A DNA stretch of 64,000 nucleotides from Endozoicomonas sp965232255 (lineage in GTDB: Bacteria; Pseudomonadota; Gammaproteobacteria; Pseudomonadales; Endozoicomonadaceae), in assembly GCA_965232255.1 (NCBI GenBank), contig OZ246962.1, positions 1,240,001 through 1,304,000 on the forward strand. Reading direction: 5' to 3'. Each line of letters starts with the position of its first letter. Position 1 is the stretch's first letter. Positions 8,762-16,942 of the stretch are shown piece by piece. The notes beneath the pieces were generated by a model. It was not told the DNA's origin, did no database searches, and was given only the letters and a program-made list of their open reading frames with translations. A program made the position numbers and the translations under genes.

Positions 8762-9556
8762 CTAACAGAGAACAATATTGGTATTTGTGCGCCGGATTTG
8801 CTCTAAAAGCGGAGCTGGTGGCTGTGCATCGGTAAACAGTGTATCAATATCACCAACATGACCCAGGCGAATCATGGCATTGCGGCCGAATTTGCTGTGA
8901 TCGGCAATGGTAAACGTTCGTCTGGCATTAGCCATCATGGCCTGCGCTACCCGTACTTCGTGATAATCAAAGTCCAGCAGCGTGCCGTCCATATCAATGC
9001 CACTGATGCCGGTAATGGCAAAATCCATACAGAACTGCCCAATGAAATCCCGTGTGGCTTCCCCCATAATACCGCCATCGCGGTTACGTACTTCACCACC
9101 GGCAATGATAATAGTGAAGTCATCCTTGGGCAGCAGTATGGCCGCCACATGCAGATTATTGGTCACTACTTTCATGTTCTGGTGGTTCAGCAATGCCCTG
9201 GCCACCGCTTCGGTCGAGGTGCCTATATCAATAAACAGTGACGAATTATTGGGAATATGGCGAACCAGCTCGGCAGCGATGCGGTTTTTTTCGGCGCTCA
9301 AATGGTGTTGGCGTTCGCTGTACTGAGTATTTTCGGTACTGCTGCTAGCAACGCCAGCACCGCCGTGATGGCGGGTAATCTTGCCTTGCTGGTCCAGCTC
9401 ATTAAGATCTCGTCGTATGGTTTGCGGGGTGACTTTAAAGTGCTGTACCAGGGCATCGGTGGTGACGAATCCCTCTTTGTTGACCAGGTCGATGATCATC
9501 TCATGGCGCTGGCTCTGAGGGACGGGTAGCTGTGTTGTATTGTTCTCAGTAGCCAT
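8762..9556 (-). CDS. glpR: Glycerol-3-phosphate regulon repressor (DeoR family)
   Basis: The protein has 264 residues; E. coli GlpR has 252. Residues about 14-70 are the DeoR helix-turn-helix (RHEMIIDLVNKEGFVTTDALVQHFKVTPQTIRRDLNELDQQGKITRHHGGA). The rest is the sugar-phosphate-binding domain with the IDIGTST and ITGISGIDMDGTLLDFD signatures; glycerol 3-phosphate is the expected inducer. It follows glpC directly with a 4-bp gap, so it is most likely the last gene of a glpABCR operon. It would repress both that operon and the divergent glpFK by binding the shared control region at 13753-14138. Confidence 0.9.
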   Translation of the reverse strand: MATENNTTQLPVPQSQRHEMIIDLVNKEGFVTTDALVQHFKVTPQTIRRDLNELDQQGKITRHHGGAGVASSSTENTQYSERQHHLSAEKNRIAAELVRHIPNNSSLFIDIGTSTEAVARALLNHQNMKVVTNNLHVAAILLPKDDFTIIIAGGEVRNRDGGIMGEATRDFIGQFCMDFAITGISGIDMDGTLLDFDYHEVRVAQAMMANARRTFTIADHSKFGRNAMIRLGHVGDIDTLFTDAQPPAPLLEQIRRTNTNIVLC

Positions 9557-9560
9557 AACT

Positions 9561-10769
9561 TCAAGCTAACGATTGCGCCATCAAGGTTAGCGGATGCAGT
9601 ACCTTATAGTTGGTATGCATTTCTATTTGCATTTTGCACGACTCACAGTCGGTAACCACGTAATCTACATTTATGGCTGCCAACTGGTCAAAAATTATCT
9701 GACCAATCCGTTGTGATGTCTGATAATTCTCTTTTTTGAAACCGTAGGTACCAGACAGACCACAACATTTCTGATCGAGCATGATCAATTCCAGATCCGA
9801 AATACTGTTGAGCAACTCCATGGTGTGCACCACTGCACCTTGTTTGACCAGGTGACAGGGACTGTAATAAGCAACCCGCAGATTGTTCGACACCATTTTG
9901 GGCACATTGCCGTTGGCCAGTTCCCGGGCAATGAAAACAGAGGCAAAGAGAATGCGTTCTTTCACGGTGTGATTATCGATCTGTAACACCGCTGGGTACT
10001 CTTCTCGCAGCGTCATGGCACAGCTTGGTTCGGTGGAGATAACACATTCTATACTGCTGTCGCCGTTTAATGCGTCGGCAATTTGCCCAAGGTTAAGATG
10101 GGCGTTTTTACGTGCCCGATCAAAAAAGCCATTAGCCATCAGTGGGATCCCACAGCACTTTTCTTTTTTCAGCAACGTAACGCCAATGTTCATGGCGTTG
10201 AGAACAGCCACCAGATGTTTGCCCACCGTGGGATCATTGTAATTGGTGAAACAACCGTGGAAGAAACTGATCTTGCGTTTGAACTGCTTTTGTTGTTCCT
10301 CAGCTTCATGTCGAAACCAGCTGCGAAAAGTCTGACGCGAGTATTTGGGCAGTGTTTGTCGTTCATCAATACCCAGAGTCTTGTCCAGCAGTTTTTTTAC
10401 TGGCTTGAGGCCTGTAGCGATATTGACCAGGGGCGCAATCGGCGACGATAAAGCACCGAACAAGTCGGTGTGGCAAAGGATAAAATCCCGCGGCGTTTTT
10501 TTGAAACCACCGTGTTTGGCCTTAGCCAATTGAATGACCGTACCTACCTTTACTTCGGATGGACAGGCAACTTCGCAACATTTGCAGTTACTGCAATATA
10601 TAAGTGCGTCGTCGTATAACTGCGGATCTTTAATACGCAGGCGTTCACCATCTGGGCCGGCCTGTTTAGGACCCGGATAGTTCGGGTTAGCCTCGGCCAC
10701 CGGGCAACGCGCAGTACAGACAGTACACTTGATGCAGTGATCAAAGCTGGTATCCAACAAATTCAGCAT
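9561..10769 (-). CDS. glpC: Anaerobic glycerol-3-phosphate dehydrogenase, subunit C
   Basis: The protein has 402 residues, the usual size. Near the N-terminus are two cysteine clusters for 4Fe-4S centres: CIKCTVCTARCP and CSNCKCCEVACP. Further on are two CCG domains of the heterodisulfide-reductase type: CFTNYNDP with KCCGIPL, and SPCHLVKQG with KCCGLSGTYG. GlpC anchors the GlpAB dehydrogenase to the membrane and passes its electrons to the quinone pool during anaerobic growth. Its start overlaps the glpB end by 7 bp, which indicates translational coupling. Confidence 0.94.
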   Translation of the reverse strand: MLNLLDTSFDHCIKCTVCTARCPVAEANPNYPGPKQAGPDGERLRIKDPQLYDDALIYCSNCKCCEVACPSEVKVGTVIQLAKAKHGGFKKTPRDFILCHTDLFGALSSPIAPLVNIATGLKPVKKLLDKTLGIDERQTLPKYSRQTFRSWFRHEAEEQQKQFKRKISFFHGCFTNYNDPTVGKHLVAVLNAMNIGVTLLKKEKCCGIPLMANGFFDRARKNAHLNLGQIADALNGDSSIECVISTEPSCAMTLREEYPAVLQIDNHTVKERILFASVFIARELANGNVPKMVSNNLRVAYYSPCHLVKQGAVVHTMELLNSISDLELIMLDQKCCGLSGTYGFKKENYQTSQRIGQIIFDQLAAINVDYVVTDCESCKMQIEMHTNYKVLHPLTLMAQSLA

Positions 10770-12097
10770 ACTTCTTGTTCCTGCCGATGATGTTCGGGGG
10801 TACGGCCCATGGCATTGATAATACGTTCAGCAGCAAACCAGCCGGTGCTGATGGCAACGCCACCGGCGCTCGCCTCTTGCACCGGGTTAAAGCCCTCAAG
10901 CACTGCGCCGGCACAGTAAAGATTACGAATTGTTTTGTTCTGGTAATGTGGATGCAGGTGCGCGTCGGTGATGACCCCGGCACGACTGAAATAGTGTGGC
11001 TCGCCATCCAGAAAGCGTTTGGCAGACCATTGCTCCCTGTTATCGGTGTGGCTCATTGCCAGGTCAAAAGCGGGTTCCTTGAGCTGGTGGTCATCACTGG
11101 CCAGACCCTGACTAAAGAAGCTACCGGTAGCCAGAACAAAGTGGCTGGCCGACAGTGGCATACTCTGGTTCAGTTGGGTGGTCACGGATAAGAGTTGGTC
11201 GTGTTCAAAGTGACCATTAATGACTTTGTCCCCATCCAGAAACAGGCCACCCAGCTGACGAAAGCGTAATTTCAGTGCTGCGGCAATGCGCATTCCCGGT
11301 AGCGACGGCGGCAGGGTGGCGACTTCACAGATTTGCAGTCCAGCCAGTCGTTTAAGTTCCATTAATATGCCATTGTCGTTTTCTGCCGAGAGTACCGAGG
11401 GAATTATGACCAGGTCGGCATTGTATGCCGCTTTTTGCAACGCCGAGGACAAAATATGCAGCCCATTAGGCTGGCTGAACAACTCTCGCTTGAGTGTGCG
11501 TGCCAATTCCAGCGGACGCATTTCACTGGGGTTACGAACATGATTAATGTTGAGTGTTTCGGCGTTGATATCCGCCAGAGTGAAGGTAACCCCGGCAAAG
11601 TTTGGCTGTCTTCTTAAGCCTGCCATCAATAACGCTGGCTGGAAATCACGAAAACCCGCCAGATTAACCACTGCAACTCGACGAATTCCGGCGGGTGGCG
11701 TAGTCAATGGCAGCGCATATGTACCTGGCTGGCTGAACCAGGTGGGACGAATGGCTCCGATCGCTGTTAAACGACCGTGGTTCATTTGTGGATAACTGTC
11801 CATTGTCAGACCCGCCGTTGCCATTTGCGCCTGAAAAAAGTCCAGGCTCTGGCGCAGAACGTCTGTACCAACCTTGCGATAAGGATGGCTAGTGGGTAGC
11901 TGGTTTATTTGCTCAAATGGTTGGGTAACCGGATGATTGTTCTGATCAAAACCCAATACATCAATAGAGCCAGAAGCAAAAGCCAGGGCGCTGTCGCCAG
12001 CGCTGATTACAATACTTTTCAGGCCTGCCTCGGCACAGCGAATGGCAGTCGTGAATCCGGCAAGACCGCCGCCAATAACAATGACGTCGTATTTCAT
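10763..12097 (-). CDS. glpB: Anaerobic glycerol-3-phosphate dehydrogenase, subunit B
   Basis: The protein has 444 residues from the ATG at 12097, which has a strong AAGGAG site (CCAAGGAGAAGTC) and overlaps the glpA stop codon as ATGA. The N-terminus MKYDVIVIGGGLAGFTTAIRC is a flavin-binding Rossmann motif. Near the C-terminus are the family signatures NLYCAGAVLEGFNPVQEASAGGVAISTGW. GlpB is the flavoprotein partner of GlpA in oxidising glycerol 3-phosphate to dihydroxyacetone phosphate. Confidence 0.93.
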   Translation of the reverse strand: MKYDVIVIGGGLAGFTTAIRCAEAGLKSIVISAGDSALAFASGSIDVLGFDQNNHPVTQPFEQINQLPTSHPYRKVGTDVLRQSLDFFQAQMATAGLTMDSYPQMNHGRLTAIGAIRPTWFSQPGTYALPLTTPPAGIRRVAVVNLAGFRDFQPALLMAGLRRQPNFAGVTFTLADINAETLNINHVRNPSEMRPLELARTLKRELFSQPNGLHILSSALQKAAYNADLVIIPSVLSAENDNGILMELKRLAGLQICEVATLPPSLPGMRIAAALKLRFRQLGGLFLDGDKVINGHFEHDQLLSVTTQLNQSMPLSASHFVLATGSFFSQGLASDDHQLKEPAFDLAMSHTDNREQWSAKRFLDGEPHYFSRAGVITDAHLHPHYQNKTIRNLYCAGAVLEGFNPVQEASAGGVAISTGWFAAERIINAMGRTPEHHRQEQEVC

Positions 12098-13752
12098 GAC
12101 TTCTCCTTGGTGGTATTGCAAACGACAGGCGGCGTTATTGTTTGGCAAGGTGTGTCATCGTCGGGTGGCAATTGCTGATAACCAAGCAGATTATTGTATA
12201 GCCAGTAACTCAGATCGGCCTCTCGCAGCGCATCGCCCCAAAGCACTGGCCTGACGCCTTTCCAGCGCTCTTGCATAAATTCACCAAGGCCGCTCAGTAC
12301 GTCTGCTGCACCATTAATCTCGCTGACGATGCCTGCTGTTCGACAGGCACACTGTTCACCCTGGCACGGCCCCATACCAATACGGGAGCGCCGACGCAGG
12401 TCAACAAGGCTGTTGGCATTAAGATTATTTACGGCGTACTCGATCTCTCCACGAGTGACCATTTCACATTCGCAGATAATTGTGTTTTGCTTTTTGTCGT
12501 TAGCCAGAAACCTGGCTGCCCGCCCACCATGACGATACCGGGCGGAGCCATAAACCGGAGCAGACACTTGCGGGGCGTCTATGTCGTTATTCTCAGTACC
12601 AGGCAATGGTCGTATACTAGTGGTGCAGGGCTGAGTGTTACCAAGGTTTTTTGCCACAATATTGGTGGTCATCTCGGCCATTAGCCGGTACGTCACCAAC
12701 TTGCCACCAGTGATGGTAATCAGACCGGGCAAGCCGTCTCTTTCAGCATGATCCACCAGGACGATGCCTCGGCTGATATTGCGTCCCGATGGATCATTAT
12801 CCAGGGAAACCAATGGGCGTACACCGCAATAGGCACGCATTACCCGGATTTTAGCCATCAAGGGACACAGCTTTGCGCCTTCGATCAGTAAGGTTTCTAC
12901 TTCGTGAGGGGTTACGCGGATATTCTCGATATCGCTATAGGGAATTTTTTCCGAAGTAGTACCGATCAGGGAAATGGTGTCGCCCGGAACCAGAATGTCA
13001 GCATCGGCAGGCTTGCGACAGCGGTTGATGACCATATTGTTAATGCGATAATCAGCGATCAACAGTGATCCTTTGGCCGGAAACATGGTGAGGGACAAGT
13101 CGGCGTATTCGCAGATTTGCTGCCCCCAGATACCGGTAGCGTTGACCACTTGTCGGGCGTAAATGGCAATTTTCTCGCCGGTTTTGACCTGAATGCAATT
13201 GACGCCGCATACCTGACCCTGATTTATGATCAGACCCGTCACCCGGGTATAGCTCATCAGACGTCCGCCGTATTCTTCAGCGTCAAGAATATTGGACGCC
13301 GTTAATCGAAACGGATCTATCGTGCCGTCTGGAACCCGGACAGCACCAAGCAGTTTCGGATTAACATGCGGTTCAATGCGCAACGCTTCGGCTGGCGTCA
13401 GTATTTCAGTTTCAATACCGACAGTACGACAGGCGTCAACAAACGTCCGTTGAAAGCCGAGGTCGTCTTCCGGCAAGGTAATGAACAGACCACCGGTCTC
13501 TTCAATGCAATGACTGGCTACCTTTTTCAGGATTCGGTTTTCCTGGATACACTCCACCGCCGAGTGTTGGTCGGTAACCACATAGCGAGCACCGGAATGA
13601 AGCAGGCCATGATTGCGGCCAGTAGTGCCATTGGCAATATCATCCCTTTCTACCAGAATGGCGCGCATTCCTCGTTGAGCACAGTCCCGTAAGATTCCCG
13701 CTCCGGTTGCGCCGCCACCAATAATGACTACGTCAGTCTCGATCTGTCTCAT
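12094..13752 (-). CDS. glpA: Anaerobic glycerol-3-phosphate dehydrogenase, subunit A
   Basis: The protein has 552 residues from the ATG at 13752; a frame upstream of it extends into the control region and is not supported. Residues 6-30 hold the FAD motif VVIIGGGATGAGILRDCAQRG, followed by GRNHGLLHSGARYVV of the FAD-dependent G3P dehydrogenase family. The C-terminal part is a BFD-like [2Fe-2S] domain (CECEMV, then RSRIGMGPCQGEQCACR). This catalytic subunit oxidises glycerol 3-phosphate at the membrane. It is the first gene of glpABC-glpR and is divergent from glpF. Confidence 0.94.
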   Translation of the reverse strand: MRQIETDVVIIGGGATGAGILRDCAQRGMRAILVERDDIANGTTGRNHGLLHSGARYVVTDQHSAVECIQENRILKKVASHCIEETGGLFITLPEDDLGFQRTFVDACRTVGIETEILTPAEALRIEPHVNPKLLGAVRVPDGTIDPFRLTASNILDAEEYGGRLMSYTRVTGLIINQGQVCGVNCIQVKTGEKIAIYARQVVNATGIWGQQICEYADLSLTMFPAKGSLLIADYRINNMVINRCRKPADADILVPGDTISLIGTTSEKIPYSDIENIRVTPHEVETLLIEGAKLCPLMAKIRVMRAYCGVRPLVSLDNDPSGRNISRGIVLVDHAERDGLPGLITITGGKLVTYRLMAEMTTNIVAKNLGNTQPCTTSIRPLPGTENNDIDAPQVSAPVYGSARYRHGGRAARFLANDKKQNTIICECEMVTRGEIEYAVNNLNANSLVDLRRRSRIGMGPCQGEQCACRTAGIVSEINGAADVLSGLGEFMQERWKGVRPVLWGDALREADLSYWLYNNLLGYQQLPPDDDTPCQTITPPVVCNTTKEKS

Positions 13753-13765
13753 TGGATGTGCTCTG

Positions 13766-13785
13766 TATGTTCGTTTATGTTCGCG
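13766..13785 (-). promoter_or_regulatory. Tandem GlpR-like operator half-sites
   Basis: TATGTTCGTT (13766-13775) and TATGTTCGCG (13776-13785) are two adjacent copies of a decamer very close to the known E. coli GlpR half-site TATGTTCGAT. They lie 14 bp upstream of the glpA start. This placement fits direct repression of glpABCR by GlpR; binding has not been shown. Confidence 0.6.
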
Positions 13786-13865
13786 GGGTGACTGTAAACA
13801 AACGATTGGCACGAAAAAATGATATGAATCAATAAACAACAGTGTTTTGTCTTTTTTTTACAAAA

Positions 13866-13887
13866 ACGAAAATCGAGTTTGTTTCGT
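13866..13887. promoter_or_regulatory. Inverted repeat with GlpR-like CGAA/TTCG cores
   Basis: ACGAAA (13866-13871) and TTTCGT (13882-13887) form an inverted repeat with a 10-bp spacer in the glpA-glpF control region. The arms match the CGAA/TTCG core of GlpR operators, so this is a candidate second operator. Confidence 0.4.
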
Positions 13888-14003
13888 CTATGTGAATATG
13901 GATAGATATCAGGCAGGAAGCTGAGGTTATGCGATATTTGGTGTTTTTTTGCTATTTATCTTGTTCTTGTTTTTTTCATGGAGTTATTTTTATTCCGGTT
14001 TGC

Positions 14004-14017
14004 TTGATCTGAGTCAA
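14004..14017. promoter_or_regulatory. FNR/ANR-like site
   Basis: TTGATCTGAGTCAA matches the FNR consensus TTGAT-N4-ATCAA with one mismatch. FNR activation of glpABC under anaerobic conditions is known in E. coli. The site is about 250 bp from glpA and 120 bp from glpF, so which gene it would act on is open. Confidence 0.45.
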
Positions 14018-14138
14018 TCTTAATTGGTTGATCATGATTGTTTTTGTTTGCCAGAATCCATGCCGATCGTAGTTATTCGTCCATTGTCGGATGAATGACT
14101 AACTTCACTTAATAATTATGAAGCAGGTGGAAACAGCC

Positions 14139-14954
14139 ATGCGAAAATCACTATTAGGGGAGTGCCTTGCTGAATTTATTGGCACAGGACTGCTTATTTT
14201 CTTCGGTGCCGGTTGTGTTTCGGCACTTGTACTGGCTGGCGTCACATTAGGCCAGTGGGAAATATCCATTATCTGGGGCTTGGGAGTGGCCATTGCCATT
14301 TACATCACTGGTGGTATTTCCGGTGCTCACCTTAACCCAGCAGTGACGTTGTCACTCACCGTCTTTAAAGGGTTTGACAAGAAAAAAGTAGTTCCCTACA
14401 TCGTTGCCCAGCTATTGGGTGCTTTTTGTTCGGCGGCACTGGTTTACTTTTTGTATAGTAGCGTTTTTATAGATTACGAGTTAGCCAATAATATTGTCCG
14501 TGGCTCTGAGCAGAGTCTGGCGACTGCGGGTATTTTTTCTACTTACCCGCACTCTGCGCTGTCCAATATGCAGGCCTTTGCCGTTGAGTTTGTTATTACC
14601 GCTGTATTGATGTGCGGCATTCTCGCCATCGGCGACGATAACAACGGCGTTCCCAACGGGGCGTTGTCGGCTTTTCTGATCGGCATCCTTATTGCAGTAA
14701 TTGGCTCCTCTTTTGGTCCGCTGACCGGCTTTGCCATGAATCCGGCTCGGGATTTCGGGCCAAAATTGTTTGCCTTCTTCGCAGGCTGGGGCGAGGTTGC
14801 CCTTACCGGTGGCCGTGACAATCCATATGTCTGGGTACCGATTGTGGCGCCAATTTGTGGCGCTCTGGCCGGTTCATGGGTCTACCTCAGATTGCTTGGC
14901 AGTCAGGTTGAGCCTGTTGCCTGTGCCACCCCTGGCTGTGAAACCAAGCACTGA
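14139..14954 (+). CDS. glpF: Glycerol uptake facilitator (aquaglyceroporin)
   Basis: The protein has 271 residues from the ATG at 14139, which has AGGTGGAA upstream; an in-frame ATG at 14118 lacks a site. Both aquaporin boxes are present: HLNPAVT in the first half and GFAMNPARDFGPK in the second, with six hydrophobic helices around them. The Arg and Asp of NPARD are typical of glycerol channels. It passes glycerol through the inner membrane, and the adjacent GlpK traps it by phosphorylation. glpK follows 128 bp downstream on the same strand. Confidence 0.95.
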   Translation: MRKSLLGECLAEFIGTGLLIFFGAGCVSALVLAGVTLGQWEISIIWGLGVAIAIYITGGISGAHLNPAVTLSLTVFKGFDKKKVVPYIVAQLLGAFCSAALVYFLYSSVFIDYELANNIVRGSEQSLATAGIFSTYPHSALSNMQAFAVEFVITAVLMCGILAIGDDNNGVPNGALSAFLIGILIAVIGSSFGPLTGFAMNPARDFGPKLFAFFAGWGEVALTGGRDNPYVWVPIVAPICGALAGSWVYLRLLGSQVEPVACATPGCETKH

Positions 14955-15082
14955 TTCATTTGCAAGAATGCGGCCAGCATGACGCGAAAAGAAGTTTGCA
15001 ACATAAACAGCCGCATTTTCACCGTAAACAAAAAAGCAGTGCAAGGTCGCCTGCTGATAGACGTTAATTTTTGAGGTAAGCC

Positions 15083-16591
15083 ATGACCACTGGCAAGAAA
15101 TACATTGTCGCTCTGGACCAGGGAACCACCAGTTCGCGTGCGATTATCTTTAATCATAATGGCGATATTGTTGGTACTGCCCAGCGAGAGTTTACTCAAT
15201 ACTATCCTCAACCTGGCTGGGTTGAGCATAATCCCATGGAAATTTGGGCGACCCAGAGTTCGGTATTGACTGAAGTGCTGGCAAAAACCAACATTCGTCC
15301 CGATGAAGTGGCAGCACTGGGTATTACCAACCAACGTGAGACAACTGTCGTTTGGGATAAAAACACCGGCCAGCCAGTTTACAATGCCATCGTCTGGCAA
15401 TGTCGACGTACCACAGAAATCTGTGAACAGCTGAAAAAAGCGGATCTGGAAGACTATGTTCGCGACACCACCGGACTGGTACTGGATGCTTACTTTTCCG
15501 GCACCAAAATCAAGTGGATTCTCGATAACGTTGAAGGTGCCCGGGAGCGGGCTGAGCGTGGAGAGCTGTTGTTCGGTACGGTGGACACCTGGCTGACCTG
15601 GAAGCTGACCGGTGGCCGTGCGCACGTTACCGATGTGACTAACGCCTCGCGCACCATGTTGTTTGACATTAACCGTCTGGAGTGGGATGAGGCCATTTTG
15701 CAGGCGCTGGATATTCCCCGCAGCATGTTGCCGGAAGTGAAGTCCAGCTCAGAAGTGTACGGCCAGACCAACATTGGTGGTAAAGGCGGTACTCGTATTC
15801 CGGTGGCCGGTATTGCCGGCGACCAGCAGGCAGCACTGTTCGGCCAGATGTGTTATGACAAGGGCATGGCCAAAAATACCTATGGCACTGGTTGTTTCTT
15901 GCTGCTCAATACGGGTGAGGAACCGGTGAAGTCAGAAAATGGTCTGTTAACCACCATTGCTTTTGGCATTAATGGTCAGGTGTATTATGCGCTGGAAGGC
16001 TCGGTATTTATGGGTGGCGCATCGGTTCAGTGGCTACGCGATGAACTTGGACTGGTGCGCGATGCGGCAGATACCGAGTATTTTGCCAGCCGGGTACCTG
16101 ATACCAACGGGGTTTACGTGGTGCCCGGTTTTGTTGGTCTCGGCGCACCGTACTGGGATCCATACGCCCGTGGTGCCATTTTTGGCCTGACCCGTGGTGC
16201 CAATCGTAATCATATTGTGCGTGCTACTCTTGAGGCGATTGCCTATCAGACCCGCGATCTGATTGAAGCCATGCAGCAGGATTCCGGTATTGAAATGCAG
16301 CGGTTAAGTGTTGATGGTGGGGCCGTGGCCAATAACTTCCTGATGCAGTTCCAGGCGGACATGCTCAATAAGGAGGTGATTCGCCCGACAGTGAGTGAGT
16401 CCACAGCTGCCGGAGCAGCTTACCTGGCCGGCTTGGCAGTTGGCTTCTGGGCCAGCACTGATGAGTTAAAAGACAAAGTCAGTGTTGATCGTATCTATGT
16501 GCCGGGCATGCCTAATGAACAACGTGCTGCACTTTATAAAGGCTGGAAAAAAGCGGTTGAGCGCAGCCTGAGGTGGGAAGATCAAGAGTAG
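15083..16591 (+). CDS. glpK: Glycerol kinase
   Basis: The protein has 502 residues, matching E. coli GlpK. It is an FGGY-family kinase: ALDQGTTSSRAIIF at the N-terminus (phosphate-1 loop), GITNQRETTVVWDK, WQCRRT, FSGTKIKWILDNVEGAR, the GDQQAALFGQ loop and the C-terminal VDGGAVANNFLMQFQADML. It phosphorylates cytoplasmic glycerol to glycerol 3-phosphate, the inducer of GlpR and the substrate of GlpABC. The start follows GAGGTAAG. It is the second gene of glpFK. Confidence 0.96.
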   Translation: MTTGKKYIVALDQGTTSSRAIIFNHNGDIVGTAQREFTQYYPQPGWVEHNPMEIWATQSSVLTEVLAKTNIRPDEVAALGITNQRETTVVWDKNTGQPVYNAIVWQCRRTTEICEQLKKADLEDYVRDTTGLVLDAYFSGTKIKWILDNVEGARERAERGELLFGTVDTWLTWKLTGGRAHVTDVTNASRTMLFDINRLEWDEAILQALDIPRSMLPEVKSSSEVYGQTNIGGKGGTRIPVAGIAGDQQAALFGQMCYDKGMAKNTYGTGCFLLLNTGEEPVKSENGLLTTIAFGINGQVYYALEGSVFMGGASVQWLRDELGLVRDAADTEYFASRVPDTNGVYVVPGFVGLGAPYWDPYARGAIFGLTRGANRNHIVRATLEAIAYQTRDLIEAMQQDSGIEMQRLSVDGGAVANNFLMQFQADMLNKEVIRPTVSESTAAGAAYLAGLAVGFWASTDELKDKVSVDRIYVPGMPNEQRAALYKGWKKAVERSLRWEDQE

Positions 16592-16602
16592 TGTGAGAAA
16601 AA

Positions 16603-16623
16603 GCAGGGTGTTTTGCACCCTGC
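16603..16623 (+). terminator. Hairpin after glpK
   Basis: GCAGGGTG (16603-16610) pairs with CACCCTGC (16616-16623) around a 5-base loop, 12 bp after the glpK stop. The expected T-run is absent, so it may be a weak or factor-assisted terminator. Confidence 0.45.
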
Positions 16624-16942
16624 GTTGCCTGCTGTTGTAACGTGTCTTTATTCCGGCTGTACTGAGACACTCTGTGCCCCGCTAAAAAAACGACAATTTT
16701 ATTCTTTGTTTCTCCGTTAAATCACTCTCTCACAAAGTCTGTTCCCGGACGCGTCGTGCACAGCGGCTTTTCATTGCATGATGTGTATTGACACCATCGG
16801 TTTTACCCGTGAAAGTTTCTTTAGTTTTGATTGGTTTCACTGCCCACGCTCCATGTATATCCGTGTATAAATGATACTTGGCGGTGTCTTATGAATCAGA
16901 ACGTAATAACCATTAACTGAGCTTTTTAAAGTGGTGGCCGTT
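16624..16942. other. Intergenic region upstream of pntA
   Basis: About 320 bp with no credible gene. TTGACA at 16788-16793 is a candidate -35 element for pntAB, but the -10 at normal spacing (about 16811) is poor. Nothing else stands out. Confidence 0.35.

Larger units (their letters stand above)
13753..14138. other. Divergent glpA-glpF control region
   Basis: The 386-bp AT-rich spacer separates glpABCR from glpFK. It holds the GlpR-like and FNR-like sites listed separately, plus T-rich tracts at about 13848-13860 and 13943-13988. No protein-coding frame is supported. Confidence 0.6.
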
